A stretch of DNA of 64,000 bases, taken from positions 58,526 to 122,525 of the forward strand of contig JHYK01000012.1 in assembly GCA_000621405.1 (NCBI GenBank), given 5' to 3'. The stretch comes from Lachnospiraceae bacterium AC3007. Its GTDB lineage: Bacteria > Bacillota > Clostridia > Lachnospirales > Lachnospiraceae. Below are positions 1 through 9,157 of this stretch, one piece after another; position 1 is the stretch's first letter; each line of letters starts with the position of its first letter. Both the position numbers and the translations under genes were made by a program. Below the pieces are notes generated by a model. That model did not search any database, was not told the DNA's origin, and saw only the letters and a program-made list of their open reading frames with translations.

Positions 1-843
1 TGCGTGGCTTTCCAGGCTGACGGTAATATCTACAATTATCTGGGACTCTCCGTGGACAGGGACTGCCTGCCCTTCCTCGTGGCGGGCGACACAATGAAGC
101 TCATGTTTGCCTTCTCCTGCGCAGCCTTCTGGATAGGGATATTCAATTCCGTTCAGGAGATAAGCAAGGAGAGGACTATATTCGAGAGAGAGAAGTTCAC
201 CGGAGTCAGGGCTGTGCCCTATGTGCTCTCCAAACTCGTTATCATAGGCATCATATGCCTTATCCAGTCGATCATCATGCAGTTGCTATTCAACTACTTC
301 TCCAATACGACAGCGACGGTCGACGGAGATATGGACTCGCTGACGGCGCTGGCTGTGTGCATGAATGACGAGGGGATCATATTCAACAGTCTTCCGGTAG
401 AGCTTTTTGTAACGACATTCCTCTGCGTTATGTGTGCCATGTGCCTCGGACTTCTGATATCATCTGCCGCATCCAATGATCTGGCTCTGATACTCTGCCC
501 GGTATTCCTGCTTCCGCAGATCTTATTCTCCGGAGTTGCGAGTACGCTGTCTGGGATAACCGAGACGATATCCAAGATAGTTCCCTGCCGCTGGGCCTGT
601 ATAGCTTATTTCACGTCCAGCGCGATAAATGATATGTACGAATCGGCAAAGTTTGAAGTGGGGAGCTGGAAACTGTCGGAGTACGGGACAGGCTTCGGTG
701 TGGACGAAGCATATTCGGCGGCCAAGACCTATGTAGGGTCGCTGGATCCGACCAAGAGCGCATGGGTGGTGCTGCTTGCGATGTCAGTAGCCTGTGTCAT
801 TGGTTCGATGGTGATCCTTACAGTAAGAAAGACGAAGAGATAA
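1..843 (+). CDS. ABC-2 type (ABCG-like) transporter permease, C-terminal part
   Basis: The reading frame is open to the left edge, so the N-terminus (probably an ATPase domain or more membrane helices) lies outside the window. The visible 280 residues hold about five hydrophobic segments. After the first comes the sequence TIFEREKFTG, which matches the cytoplasmic coupling helix of ABCG/ABC-2 permeases, followed by a long loop with an acidic stretch and three further helices; the protein ends in basic VRKTKR. Family knowledge points to export of a lipid or surface compound. Such permeases in Clostridia are often fused to FHA and ATPase domains and lie beside Ser/Thr kinases, which fits the kinase and phosphatase downstream, but no FHA domain is visible here. 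The GTG at position 4 is unlikely to be the true start. Confidence 0.75.
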   Translation, partial: CVAFQADGNIYNYLGLSVDRDCLPFLVAGDTMKLMFAFSCAAFWIGIFNSVQEISKERTIFEREKFTGVRAVPYVLSKLVIIGIICLIQSIIMQLLFNYFSNTTATVDGDMDSLTALAVCMNDEGIIFNSLPVELFVTTFLCVMCAMCLGLLISSAASNDLALILCPVFLLPQILFSGVASTLSGITETISKIVPCRWACIAYFTSSAINDMYESAKFEVGSWKLSEYGTGFGVDEAYSAAKTYVGSLDPTKSAWVVLLAMSVACVIGSMVILTVRKTKR

Positions 844-932
844 AAATATCCCTTACGGACGTATATCATGCGGACGGAAGGTTTATATACATAAGTAACT
901 TATAGTATTACTATGAACCATAGGAGGATATT

Positions 933-1781
933 ATGAACAGGAGAAATGTAATTAAGAAGAGTCTTGCAGCGCTTACGGCAGCAGTTCTTGCCATGACTAC
1001 GCTTACAGCCTGCGGAGGCGGCGGTGACTACAACGGATACGCTTCTGCCTATAACAAGGTGACCGCAAACGGCGGAATGGAAGCAAAGTTCGATGTAGAT
1101 CTCGAGATGGACGGTGAGAAGGTCGAGAGCGAGGGAGATTTCAAACTCGACACATCAGGCGATAACAACATCCTCTACTACGAGATGTCTACCGGCGACA
1201 GCGATATCATCCAGTTCTCGGATGGCGAGTATATCTACACCGATATGGGCGATGCCAAGAGCAAGTACAAGCTCGACAGCCAGCCTTCAGGCGGCAACGA
1301 GAAGGTTGAAGAGGCTAAGGAGTCTACCGATGGTTTTGATACAAATGCTTTCTTAAGCGAGTTCTCCAGCTTCATGGAAGCAGGCAAGATCAAGGAGCTC
1401 GGTCTTCTTTCTCCCATCGAGAAGGCAGCCATCTCTTCAATAAAGAAGAACGGCGACACATATGAACTGACCTTCTCTGATTCACTCGTAAAGAAGTATC
1501 TCAACACCCTCGTACAGAACGAGACAGGAAAGAGCGCAGACGAGACTATCCAGATCGATGAGCTCAATGATTTCACATACAAGGCGACCGAGAAGGACGG
1601 CGTGATCACGAACGTCGAGTATTCAGGCGTGCTCAAGGTCAATGTTCCCGGATCTCTTATGAGCGACGGTAATGATGCGGAGTACGATCTTGACATGAAC
1701 ATCGATATCGAGTTTGTCAATCCCGGCAGCAGCGTGGATGTAGAGCTTCCTTCAACCGACGGGTTTGAAGAGGTCAAATAA
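933..1781 (+). CDS. Secreted lipoprotein of unknown function
   Basis: The 282-residue protein opens with a basic N-terminus (MNRRNVIKKS), a hydrophobic stretch and a lipobox LTAC with the acylated Cys at residue 27, followed by Gly residues. This is a standard lipoprotein signal, so it should be anchored outside the membrane. The mature part is acidic and rich in Asp, Glu, Ser and Lys, predicted as alternating beta strands; the layout resembles LppX/LolA-like or DUF6612-like lipid-binding lipoproteins, but I cannot assign a family. The start is set by a strong AGGAGG at 922-927, six bases before the ATG. It lies six bases upstream of the methyltransferase gene and is probably co-transcribed with it. 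I see no clear promoter in the 90 bases before it. Confidence 0.75.
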   Translation: MNRRNVIKKSLAALTAAVLAMTTLTACGGGGDYNGYASAYNKVTANGGMEAKFDVDLEMDGEKVESEGDFKLDTSGDNNILYYEMSTGDSDIIQFSDGEYIYTDMGDAKSKYKLDSQPSGGNEKVEEAKESTDGFDTNAFLSEFSSFMEAGKIKELGLLSPIEKAAISSIKKNGDTYELTFSDSLVKKYLNTLVQNETGKSADETIQIDELNDFTYKATEKDGVITNVEYSGVLKVNVPGSLMSDGNDAEYDLDMNIDIEFVNPGSSVDVELPSTDGFEEVK

Positions 1782-1787
1782 CCGCAA

Positions 1788-3851
1788 ATGACTGCAAAGG
1801 ACCCCACGATACTGACTATCGTGGACAGGCAATCCCTGATCCATGTAGGGAGCCTCGATTCTTTCGATATAACTGAAGGCGGTAAGAAGGCGGCCGGGCT
1901 GATCCTGGAATATCTGGATAGGCCCGACGCCGATCTGCTGAAAGAGGCAATAAATATATACGAGGACATAATACCTAACGAGAATTTCGGCGGCGAATAT
2001 ACGGCGCTGGAATGGATGTGCAGGTATTTCCTCATGGATGAGGACAAAAAACAGGATATAGAAGGCGTGCCTGCGGTAAGAGGCTTTAAGGATATGATGG
2101 TCAGGAATGACTATGATAATCTCAAGACCTACCTGCAGTACAAATATCACATCGTGGAGTACGGCGAGGGAGATAATACCGAGCTTAAAGCCAGGATGCG
2201 TTTCCTTGAGGATTACATTCTCTTCAACAATCCCGACAGGGAGAGATGGGAGACGACCAGAGAGAATATAGAGCGTCTTGCGCTTAAACCCGGGATGGAG
2301 GTAGCTGACGTCGGCTGCGGTCCCGGTTATTATTCTTTTAAATTCTCCGATATCGTGGGAGAAAAAGGCAGGGTCTATGCCATAGAGACAAACCCCAGAC
2401 ATCTGGAATATCTCGAGGAGTATGTCGCAGAGAACGACATCAGGAATGTTGCCGTCACAAAGAGCACCTTCGAGGGGATAGGCCTCTCACCTGAAATTAA
2501 GGTGGATATAGTCTATATCTGTTCGCTGTACCACAATGTCTATGCGGCATTTACCGATGCCGAAAGAGACAGCTTTGTGGGAAGCATAAGGCATGCCCTG
2601 AGGGACAAAGGAAGGCTCATCATCGTCGACAACGATCTGGTCACTGAAGGAGAGCTTCCCTATCACGGTCCCTATGTAAATAAAGACATGATAGTCAGCC
2701 AGCTGCATTACTACGGTTTCCGGCTCGTGGACTCCTTCCAGTTCACTCCGCAGCGCTATGGACTCATCTTTGATATGTGTGAAGAGGCGGACAGTGTGGA
2801 CAGGCCTCTCGCAGACAGAAAGGCCCATACGATAAATGTGAACTCTGCAGGATCGCTTATCAGATACCGTATCATCGGCACGGCCACATCCGGATATACA
2901 GTGAGAGGCAAGCGCATCGGAAGGGTGATGCACGAAGGCCTCATGGAAAATGACAGGGAAAAGCTTCAAAAGGCCTATGACGGATTTTCAAATCTTTATC
3001 CGCTCGAGAGAGTGGGGGACGATTATACCGCCCTGATGTGGTTCATCTCGTATTATCTTGCGGATGATGAGAAAAAGTCCGAAATGACGAAGGACCTTCT
3101 TACGAAGTTTTACTCCGACTTTTTCTGCGGCAACGATTATGACAGGCTGAAGACCTATCTTCTGTACAAGTTCCATCTGGAGCTTCATAACGATGATGAT
3201 ACAAATGAAGCCACGAATTACGACTATACCGGCAAGGACTTCCCCATTCCGACCATAAACGAATGGAATGAATTCCTGATCTTTAATAACCCCAACCGGT
3301 ATATGTGGGAGAAGACCGATGAATTCCTTGTTGCGGCTGATGTGAAGCCCGGCGAGACAGTCGCTGACATAGGGTGCGGCGGAGGCTTCTTCACGTGGAA
3401 GTTCGCGAAGGCCGTCGGAGAGAACGGACTCGTATATGCTACGGAGATCAATGAAGACGCCCTTCATTATGTGCAGGATTTCAGGAGCGAATACGGGATC
3501 AGTCAGATCAAGACGATCGAAGCCAAGATGAACGACGCCACTCTTCCCGACGACTCACTCGATATGATCTTCATGTGTTCGATGTATCACGCAGTGTACA
3601 TCACTGACATCGAATTTGTGAAGGATGATTTTATCGCCAGTCTGAAGAAGGCTCTGAAAAAGGACGGCAGGCTGGTGATAGTGGATAACAACATCACCGA
3701 CAGGGACGTGCCGTCATATTACGGACCGGGCATAAGCCCGGAGCTTGTGATAGCGCAGCTCGGATATTACGGGTTTAAGCTTGTGGATGAGAGATATCCT
3801 ATACCGCAGCGGTTTGTTCTTGTATTTAAGAAGGATGACGACCTGACATGA
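1788..3851 (+). CDS. Protein with two tandem SAM-dependent methyltransferase domains
   Basis: The 687-residue protein contains two copies of one unit of about 340 residues. Each has an N-terminal helical segment (NDYDNLKTYLQYKYH in the first, NDYDRLKTYLLYKFH in the second), then a class I methyltransferase fold. Motif I is VADVGCGPGYYSF near residue 171 and VADIGCGGGFFTW near residue 523; motif II ends in an acidic residue (AIETN, ATEIN), and each unit has a later conserved GRLIIVDN or GRLVIVDN strand. No signal peptide or membrane segment is seen, so it is cytoplasmic. The substrate is unknown. GAAGAGG, lying inside the end of the lipoprotein gene, can serve as ribosome binding site, and the 3' end overlaps the next gene by ATGA. 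The internal duplication is unusual, since each half is about the length of a complete enzyme. Confidence 0.85.
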   Translation: MTAKDPTILTIVDRQSLIHVGSLDSFDITEGGKKAAGLILEYLDRPDADLLKEAINIYEDIIPNENFGGEYTALEWMCRYFLMDEDKKQDIEGVPAVRGFKDMMVRNDYDNLKTYLQYKYHIVEYGEGDNTELKARMRFLEDYILFNNPDRERWETTRENIERLALKPGMEVADVGCGPGYYSFKFSDIVGEKGRVYAIETNPRHLEYLEEYVAENDIRNVAVTKSTFEGIGLSPEIKVDIVYICSLYHNVYAAFTDAERDSFVGSIRHALRDKGRLIIVDNDLVTEGELPYHGPYVNKDMIVSQLHYYGFRLVDSFQFTPQRYGLIFDMCEEADSVDRPLADRKAHTINVNSAGSLIRYRIIGTATSGYTVRGKRIGRVMHEGLMENDREKLQKAYDGFSNLYPLERVGDDYTALMWFISYYLADDEKKSEMTKDLLTKFYSDFFCGNDYDRLKTYLLYKFHLELHNDDDTNEATNYDYTGKDFPIPTINEWNEFLIFNNPNRYMWEKTDEFLVAADVKPGETVADIGCGGGFFTWKFAKAVGENGLVYATEINEDALHYVQDFRSEYGISQIKTIEAKMNDATLPDDSLDMIFMCSMYHAVYITDIEFVKDDFIASLKKALKKDGRLVIVDNNITDRDVPSYYGPGISPELVIAQLGYYGFKLVDERYPIPQRFVLVFKKDDDLT

Positions 3852-4522
3852 TCGATTCAGCCAGAAGAAAAAGATTTGCTCCCGTAAGCCGCGCAGTATT
3901 CATACACGGCGCCGATATAGAGCCCGGCGAAGGCAATAAATTCGCAGTGTTCGAAGAAAAGAGAAGTTCGGCAGCGTGCGGGAGTGCATATCCTACAGCA
4001 GGCAGCCGCTCACCTGCAGCCTGCGGGAGGGCGATAGACATAGCTATCGACAGTTTCACCGAGAGGCCTTCGGAATCCGATCTGGCCGTCCGTATGATAG
4101 GACAGTTTGTCGATGAAGGTGTTGGGGAGATGCAGGAGCAGGGCAAGGAATTTATGTGCAGCCTTGCCATGCTGTATATATTCAAGGGCAAAGCAAGAGT
4201 CTATGCCATAGGTTCATCAGCCGTTCTCTTCTTTGAAGAGGGAGAAGAGAAAAATGTCTGGTACGGAGAAGGCGGCCCTGCGGGCGGTGCGTCACATGAA
4301 AATATAGAGCTGCCTCCGACTCTGGAACTTGATGCCGACTGCAGATTTGTCTTCATTACGGGGAGTGATGATGAGACAGTAAAAGAAGCAGTCAGCTACT
4401 TTGAGGAGAGCAAAGGAGAAGATACGGAAGGGATGAAGGAATATATGAAGGATAAGCATTGTTCCTACGTGAATCTGTATCTTCCGAGACGGGAAAGGAA
4501 AGGACGTCTCTTCGGCATGTGA
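3848..4522 (+). CDS. Divergent PP2C-like protein, probably lacking catalytic metal ligands
   Basis: The start ATG overlaps the stop of the methyltransferase gene (ATGA), so translation is coupled. The 224-residue protein is soluble and has no clear match. Its pattern follows a PP2C fold: an N-terminal strand with EGNKFAVFEE where PP2C has the NEDS motif, a helix-strand pair with MCSLAMLYIFKGKARVYAIGSSAVL where PP2C has a strand ending in VGDSR, a strand FVFITGSDDE resembling the SDG region, and a final strand CSYVNLYLP where PP2C has DNxT. The metal-binding Asp residues of true PP2C enzymes are absent at these places. I infer a pseudophosphatase or regulatory PP2C-like module. The genuine PP2C downstream supports a signalling role. 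This rests on pattern only; a profile search could overturn it. Confidence 0.5.
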   Translation: MIDSARRKRFAPVSRAVFIHGADIEPGEGNKFAVFEEKRSSAACGSAYPTAGSRSPAACGRAIDIAIDSFTERPSESDLAVRMIGQFVDEGVGEMQEQGKEFMCSLAMLYIFKGKARVYAIGSSAVLFFEEGEEKNVWYGEGGPAGGASHENIELPPTLELDADCRFVFITGSDDETVKEAVSYFEESKGEDTEGMKEYMKDKHCSYVNLYLPRRERKGRLFGM

Positions 4523-4584
4523 AATAAGAGTTCCGGATGAGATGCCGGTGCATGCCGCAACGGGGAGAAAAAGAGGATTTTGAG

Positions 4585-6027
4585 ATGATAACCGAGGAAA
4601 GAAAAAAAGAATTGATACAGCACGCCGAAGAGATATTCGGCAAGGTGGAGGAGCTTCAGAAGCTGGGCCTTGTATGCGATGACGGTGATTTTGTTCCGTC
4701 GGTGCATTATCCGCCCATAACGGAGTATCCCGACTGTACTCCCGAGGAGTATCTGAAGGATTTTGAGTATCCGGCAGACGGCTTCATGGATGTATATGTG
4801 CATATCCCGTTCTGTATCCAGCATTGTCTTTTCTGTCACTATCCGGGTATGGTCGGAGAGTGCAGAGAGGAGAAGGAGAAATACATATCCTATCTCCGCA
4901 GGGAGATCGATCTGTATCTTCAGCATTTCGGGATTGAGAAATTAAAGCCCAGATCCATCCTGCTCGGTGGAGGCACGCCGACGTATCTTCCTCCGGAACT
5001 CTTTGACGAATTCCTGACGCTGCTTGATGAGAGGATTGATTATTCTGCATGCAGGCAGTACAACATCGATCATGATCCGAATTCTCTTATGGGAGAGGAC
5101 GGACTGAAGCGCCTTCAGATGATGAAGGATCACGGCATCACAAGACTCACCATAGGAGTGCAGTCCTTTGACGAGAAAGTGCTCAAACTCATGAACAGGC
5201 CTCATGGCAGGCAGATGGCGATAGATTCCATAAAAAGGGCCGTGGACTTCGGATTTGACGTGAACATTGAATTCATCTACGGACATCCGGGTGAGACGCT
5301 GGAGAACTGGATGGAGGTCATAGACCTTGCCACACAGATGCCCGTAGGAGAGATACAGCTCTACAGACTCAAGGTGCAGGCATACGGCGACAGGCAGGGA
5401 GCGATCAACAAAAAGCATCGCGGATACGAGGAAGAGGACATCCCTGATTTCAAGTCCACCATGATGATGAAGCAGATCGCGATAGATATCCTCGGAGATC
5501 ACGGATATTACGAGAACCTGAGGCGGGTGTACTCGAAGGAAAAGAAGATATTCTCTCACTATGCATATAATCAGTGCTGCAACCTGTATGATCAGGCCGG
5601 CTTCGGTCTGACAGGCTTCTCGAGCTATCATGACAGATTTGATATCAATTCGATGTATTTTGATGAGTACTACAGGATGATAGACGAGGGCCGGCTTCCC
5701 ATCACGAGAGGCTACGTACGCAGCGAGGAGGAGCAGATCAGACAGGCGATAGTTCTGCCGCTTAAAAACCGTTCCGTCATTAAGAGCGACTTCCTCAAGA
5801 GGACCGGACATCAGTTTGATGACATCCTTAAAGAGAAGACAAAGCTTTTGAAGGATTACGGACTCATCGAGGACAACGGCAAAGTAGTCAAACTTACCGA
5901 GATGGGTTCCTTCCTTGCCGATGAAGTGTGCGAGGAGTACAACTCCAACGTCCACAAACCTTTCCCGAAAGAAAGATATGCCGACGGACCGCTGAATCCA
6001 TACACCAATAATGAACTGGTGATCTGA
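4585..6027 (+). CDS. Radical SAM protein of the HemN/HemW (coproporphyrinogen III oxidase-like) type
   Basis: From the ATG at 4585 the protein has 480 residues. The Fe-S motif CX3CX2C sits at Cys77, Cys81 and Cys84 (FCIQHCLFC) after YVHIPF, the HemN/HemW signature. A Gly-rich SAM-binding strand follows (LLGGGTPTYLP), then TIGVQSFD and FIYGHPGET, all typical of the family, and a C-terminal winged-helix-like part (RSVIKSDFLKRTG). An in-frame upstream start at 4537 is possible, but AGAGG at 4572-4576 is well placed for 4585 and the extra residues are not family-like. The extended N-terminal segment and the setting between signalling genes argue against plain haem synthesis; methyltransferase or anaerobic cofactor chemistry is equally possible. 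It is cytoplasmic. Confidence 0.8.
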   Translation: MITEERKKELIQHAEEIFGKVEELQKLGLVCDDGDFVPSVHYPPITEYPDCTPEEYLKDFEYPADGFMDVYVHIPFCIQHCLFCHYPGMVGECREEKEKYISYLRREIDLYLQHFGIEKLKPRSILLGGGTPTYLPPELFDEFLTLLDERIDYSACRQYNIDHDPNSLMGEDGLKRLQMMKDHGITRLTIGVQSFDEKVLKLMNRPHGRQMAIDSIKRAVDFGFDVNIEFIYGHPGETLENWMEVIDLATQMPVGEIQLYRLKVQAYGDRQGAINKKHRGYEEEDIPDFKSTMMMKQIAIDILGDHGYYENLRRVYSKEKKIFSHYAYNQCCNLYDQAGFGLTGFSSYHDRFDINSMYFDEYYRMIDEGRLPITRGYVRSEEEQIRQAIVLPLKNRSVIKSDFLKRTGHQFDDILKEKTKLLKDYGLIEDNGKVVKLTEMGSFLADEVCEEYNSNVHKPFPKERYADGPLNPYTNNELVI

Positions 6028-6080
6028 GCACCGTAACAGAAAACCGGACTCCGTTATCATAAAGATATGCGAGGTGGGAT

Positions 6081-9000
6081 ATGATCACATTAAACAACAG
6101 AAAACTCTGTGAAAACTGCTTTTCGGAGACGACCATCGTACCCTGTCCGCACTGCGGATTTGCAAAGATGTCATACAGACAGGATCCGATAGCTCTTGCG
6201 ATAGGAAGTGTGCTGAACCAGCGGTACATGATCGGAGGAGTCATAGGAAAGGGCGGATTCGGGATCACTTATCTTGCTTATGATCTGAAACTGGATGCAC
6301 GCCTTGCGGTGAAGGAATATTATCCCATGGGACTGGCCATCAGGAATCCTGGCACCACGATAGTGTCTGTCTCCAATGAGGAATCTCAGGAGTCCTTCAG
6401 AACCGGGGCGGAGAAGTTCTATAACGAGGCCAAAATGGTGGCCCGCTTCAACGGTAACCCCAATATAGTCAGTGTCCATGATTTCTTCTATGAAAACGAG
6501 ACCGTTTACTTTACCATGGGCTATCTGCAGGGACAGACGCTCAAATCATATCTCAAGAAAAAGAAGGTCACGGAAGGACAGGCTGTCAACGTCTTAAAGG
6601 GAATATCCAGCGCCCTTATGGCATCGCACAGCATGAACATCCTTCATCGCGATATCTCACCGGACAACATAATGCTCTGCGACGACGGAAGCATAAGACT
6701 CCTTGACTTCGGAGCAGCGCGTCAGGTCATGGCAGAACAGTCTCAGAGCCTGTCTGTCATCTTAAAGCAGGGCTTTGCGCCTTTAGAGCAGTACCAGAAG
6801 AAAGGCAAGCAGGGTCCCTGGACCGATATATATGCGCTCGGCGCAACGGTATATACCGCGCTTACAGGCGAGATGCTGAGCGATCCCATGAGCAGGCTTG
6901 AGGATGATTCTGATTTTGAATCAAACAAACACGGCATCTCCGACGGACTGTGGAACATCATCCGGAAATGTACACAGCTGAAGATAACCGACAGATATCA
7001 GAATGTCTCCGAACTGAAGGAAGATATCAAGGCATTGGGGATAGAGATCGAACCCTTCACCGATGTAGATGAAGAGATAATGGATCTCTTAAGGAGCAGA
7101 GGCGGAAAGGGCCCCGGAAATACGACTCCGGGCACTTCAGCGGATAACGCGGCGTCTTCAGATCCTAACGCAACGGTGCTCCTTTCGGGTCAGAGTGAAG
7201 AGATGCCCGCAGATCCTAATGCGGGATCATGGAATTCCACGGTCAATATGCCCGGACAGCCTGTAACAGGAGGCTATACAGGGCAGCCATCAACAGGCCA
7301 GCCGGTTACGGGACAGCAGGCGGCAGTGCCGCCAGCTACAGGGCAGCCATCAACAGGTCAGCCGGTTCCCGGCATACCGCAGAGCGGACCGGTACCCCAG
7401 GGTGGACCCGTGCCTCAGCAGGGAGGCGTACCCCGTCCCGCAGGAGGCGGAGCAGTGCCGCCACGGAATATCCAGGGAGGCAATATGCCTGCGCAGCCGA
7501 AGAAGGGCTTCCCGATAGCTCTCATCATCATTCCGGCTGTCATCGCAGTGCTTTTTATCCTGATAATAGGAATAGTGGCCATACGGGCCATCTTCTCAAA
7601 TAATGATCCGGAACCGACAGAAGTATCGACCGAGGCAACCACAGAAGATGTGATCGAATCCACGGAGGCTACCGAGGTCGAAGTGACGGGCGGAACAGAC
7701 GAGCCTGCTCCGGAAGTGGATGCTTCAGGAAGACAGGATAAGCTCGAGGCATTAGGAGCCAGTGGCATAGATACTCATACCAATGATATCTATAAGTACA
7801 GCATATGCAGTCCATCCGACTACGCCTTCATGAATGTGGACAACGAGACCATAGAGATAGCCAACCAGGATGGCACAGTCCATATCGCGGTGCGCTACAT
7901 GGACAGATATATCGATGGTTCGATCCTTTATAATTCATATGACTTTGCGAATATGATCAATGTCCGGCGAGATAATCTGCTTCCCGTGGAGGGATCCGGC
8001 AGCACTCCGAAGACTGATTCGGTAGACCGGATCAGCATAGCCGGACAGGATGAGATCACAAGGATAGAGTACAATTACAAGGACAACAACGGTAAGCCAT
8101 GGAACGGAAAAGTCTATCTCTTTAATTCCAGAGGGCAGTACGGATGCTATGTGGTGTATACGCTCATCTCCAGCAAGGCAGATGATTACGACGATCTTCT
8201 GGACTATGCGGAGGCATGTGTCGATTCCTTCAGAGTCGATGATGTATATGATCCGCCGGCAGTCGATATATATGAGATCGAAGAGGAGGGCATCAAGTTC
8301 TCGCTGTCAGACAGTGAGCAGGTGACTCAGAATGAATACGGTATATACTATATCCTCCATAGTGACGGCGGAGAGGAAAAGGAAGCCTGGATCACTCCGG
8401 GAGAAAAGTTCGGAACAGATTATGCCGAGATATTCCGGAACATAGCTTCTGACTTCGGTAACGGGATGTCGATAGGGTCTGAAATGGTCCCGCTTGATTT
8501 CGGCGAATACAAGGGCTACTGGATAGAGACATATTCCGATTACGGTGACGGCAGGATGTATGCATTCTCCACCAATAACGGATCGGATGCGGCATACAAT
8601 ACGTATGTGGTGGTAGGCTACGAAGATGATGACGATACCTTAAGAGACCTTGTGGGCGGTTTCCGGTTTGAAGGTGCCGCGACTTACAACAACTATGATG
8701 TCGATACCGGTGAGATCATCGAGATAGAGTCGGACAGCGACGGAAATGTGGATGATTTCCTTGAAGATATCAATACATCGGAATACATACTGCCGGGCTC
8801 TGATTCAAGGGAACTCACTGACTCGGATATTAATGATTTCCTGAACGGTTATCTGGAAAAGAATAACGCAAGGAACCTATCGGGATCGGAAAAAGAGAAG
8901 CTCTGTGCGAGAGCTCTCTGCTATGCACGTAACGAGATATATGCCCGTCACGGATACATATTCAAGTCCGGCGAGCTCAGAGATCTCTTCGAGAGCATGA

Positions 9001-9128
9001 GCTGGTATGACGGCACCATTCCTGCGGAGAGTTTTAATTCAAATATCTTCAACGCCGCAGAGAAAAAGAACATAGAATTTCTGAAGGCGAAGATGGATGA
9101 ATACGGAGGCTACCAGCCTGCAAAGTAA
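6081..9128 (+). CDS. Membrane-anchored Ser/Thr protein kinase with zinc ribbon and YARHG domain
   Basis: The 1015-residue protein begins with a zinc ribbon (Cys10, Cys13, Cys22, Cys25). The kinase domain follows: Gly loop GKGGFG at 56-61, catalytic Lys78, HRD at 189-191 with Asn196, and DFG at 209-211, all intact. Next is a Pro/Gly/Gln-rich linker with TGQP repeats, one membrane helix near residues 476-505 (IALIIIPAVIAVLF), a Thr/Glu-rich stalk, and an extracellular part with two beta-rich segments. It closes with a YARHG domain (NEIYARHGYIF) near residues 950-980. The design is that of a PknB-type receptor kinase with cytoplasmic kinase and external sensor, but the sensor is not PASTA, so it need not sense peptidoglycan. 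GAGGTGGGAT precedes the ATG. The PP2C gene 29 bases downstream is the likely partner. Confidence 0.92.
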   Translation: MITLNNRKLCENCFSETTIVPCPHCGFAKMSYRQDPIALAIGSVLNQRYMIGGVIGKGGFGITYLAYDLKLDARLAVKEYYPMGLAIRNPGTTIVSVSNEESQESFRTGAEKFYNEAKMVARFNGNPNIVSVHDFFYENETVYFTMGYLQGQTLKSYLKKKKVTEGQAVNVLKGISSALMASHSMNILHRDISPDNIMLCDDGSIRLLDFGAARQVMAEQSQSLSVILKQGFAPLEQYQKKGKQGPWTDIYALGATVYTALTGEMLSDPMSRLEDDSDFESNKHGISDGLWNIIRKCTQLKITDRYQNVSELKEDIKALGIEIEPFTDVDEEIMDLLRSRGGKGPGNTTPGTSADNAASSDPNATVLLSGQSEEMPADPNAGSWNSTVNMPGQPVTGGYTGQPSTGQPVTGQQAAVPPATGQPSTGQPVPGIPQSGPVPQGGPVPQQGGVPRPAGGGAVPPRNIQGGNMPAQPKKGFPIALIIIPAVIAVLFILIIGIVAIRAIFSNNDPEPTEVSTEATTEDVIESTEATEVEVTGGTDEPAPEVDASGRQDKLEALGASGIDTHTNDIYKYSICSPSDYAFMNVDNETIEIANQDGTVHIAVRYMDRYIDGSILYNSYDFANMINVRRDNLLPVEGSGSTPKTDSVDRISIAGQDEITRIEYNYKDNNGKPWNGKVYLFNSRGQYGCYVVYTLISSKADDYDDLLDYAEACVDSFRVDDVYDPPAVDIYEIEEEGIKFSLSDSEQVTQNEYGIYYILHSDGGEEKEAWITPGEKFGTDYAEIFRNIASDFGNGMSIGSEMVPLDFGEYKGYWIETYSDYGDGRMYAFSTNNGSDAAYNTYVVVGYEDDDDTLRDLVGGFRFEGAATYNNYDVDTGEIIEIESDSDGNVDDFLEDINTSEYILPGSDSRELTDSDINDFLNGYLEKNNARNLSGSEKEKLCARALCYARNEIYARHGYIFKSGELRDLFESMSWYDGTIPAESFNSNIFNAAEKKNIEFLKAKMDEYGGYQPAK
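7277..7367 (+). repeat. 31-base direct repeat in the kinase linker
   Basis: Two 31-base copies at 7277-7307 and 7337-7367 differ by one base. The 60-base period keeps the reading frame, and both copies encode the TGQPSTGQPV segment of the Pro-rich linker. Such repeats commonly expand and contract in linkers. Confidence 0.85.
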
Positions 9129-9157
9129 CACAGGCGTTGTATCATTGAGGTAAGCTT

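Noticed and set aside
4942..6060. Long minus-strand frame of 372 codons opposite the radical SAM gene
   Set aside because: It is the shadow of a gene with clear family motifs on the plus strand and has no recognisable domain or ribosome binding site of its own.
7229..7603. Plus-strand frame of 124 codons within the kinase gene
   Set aside because: It is an alternative frame of the Pro/Gly/Gln-rich linker, whose biased codons produce open frames by chance.
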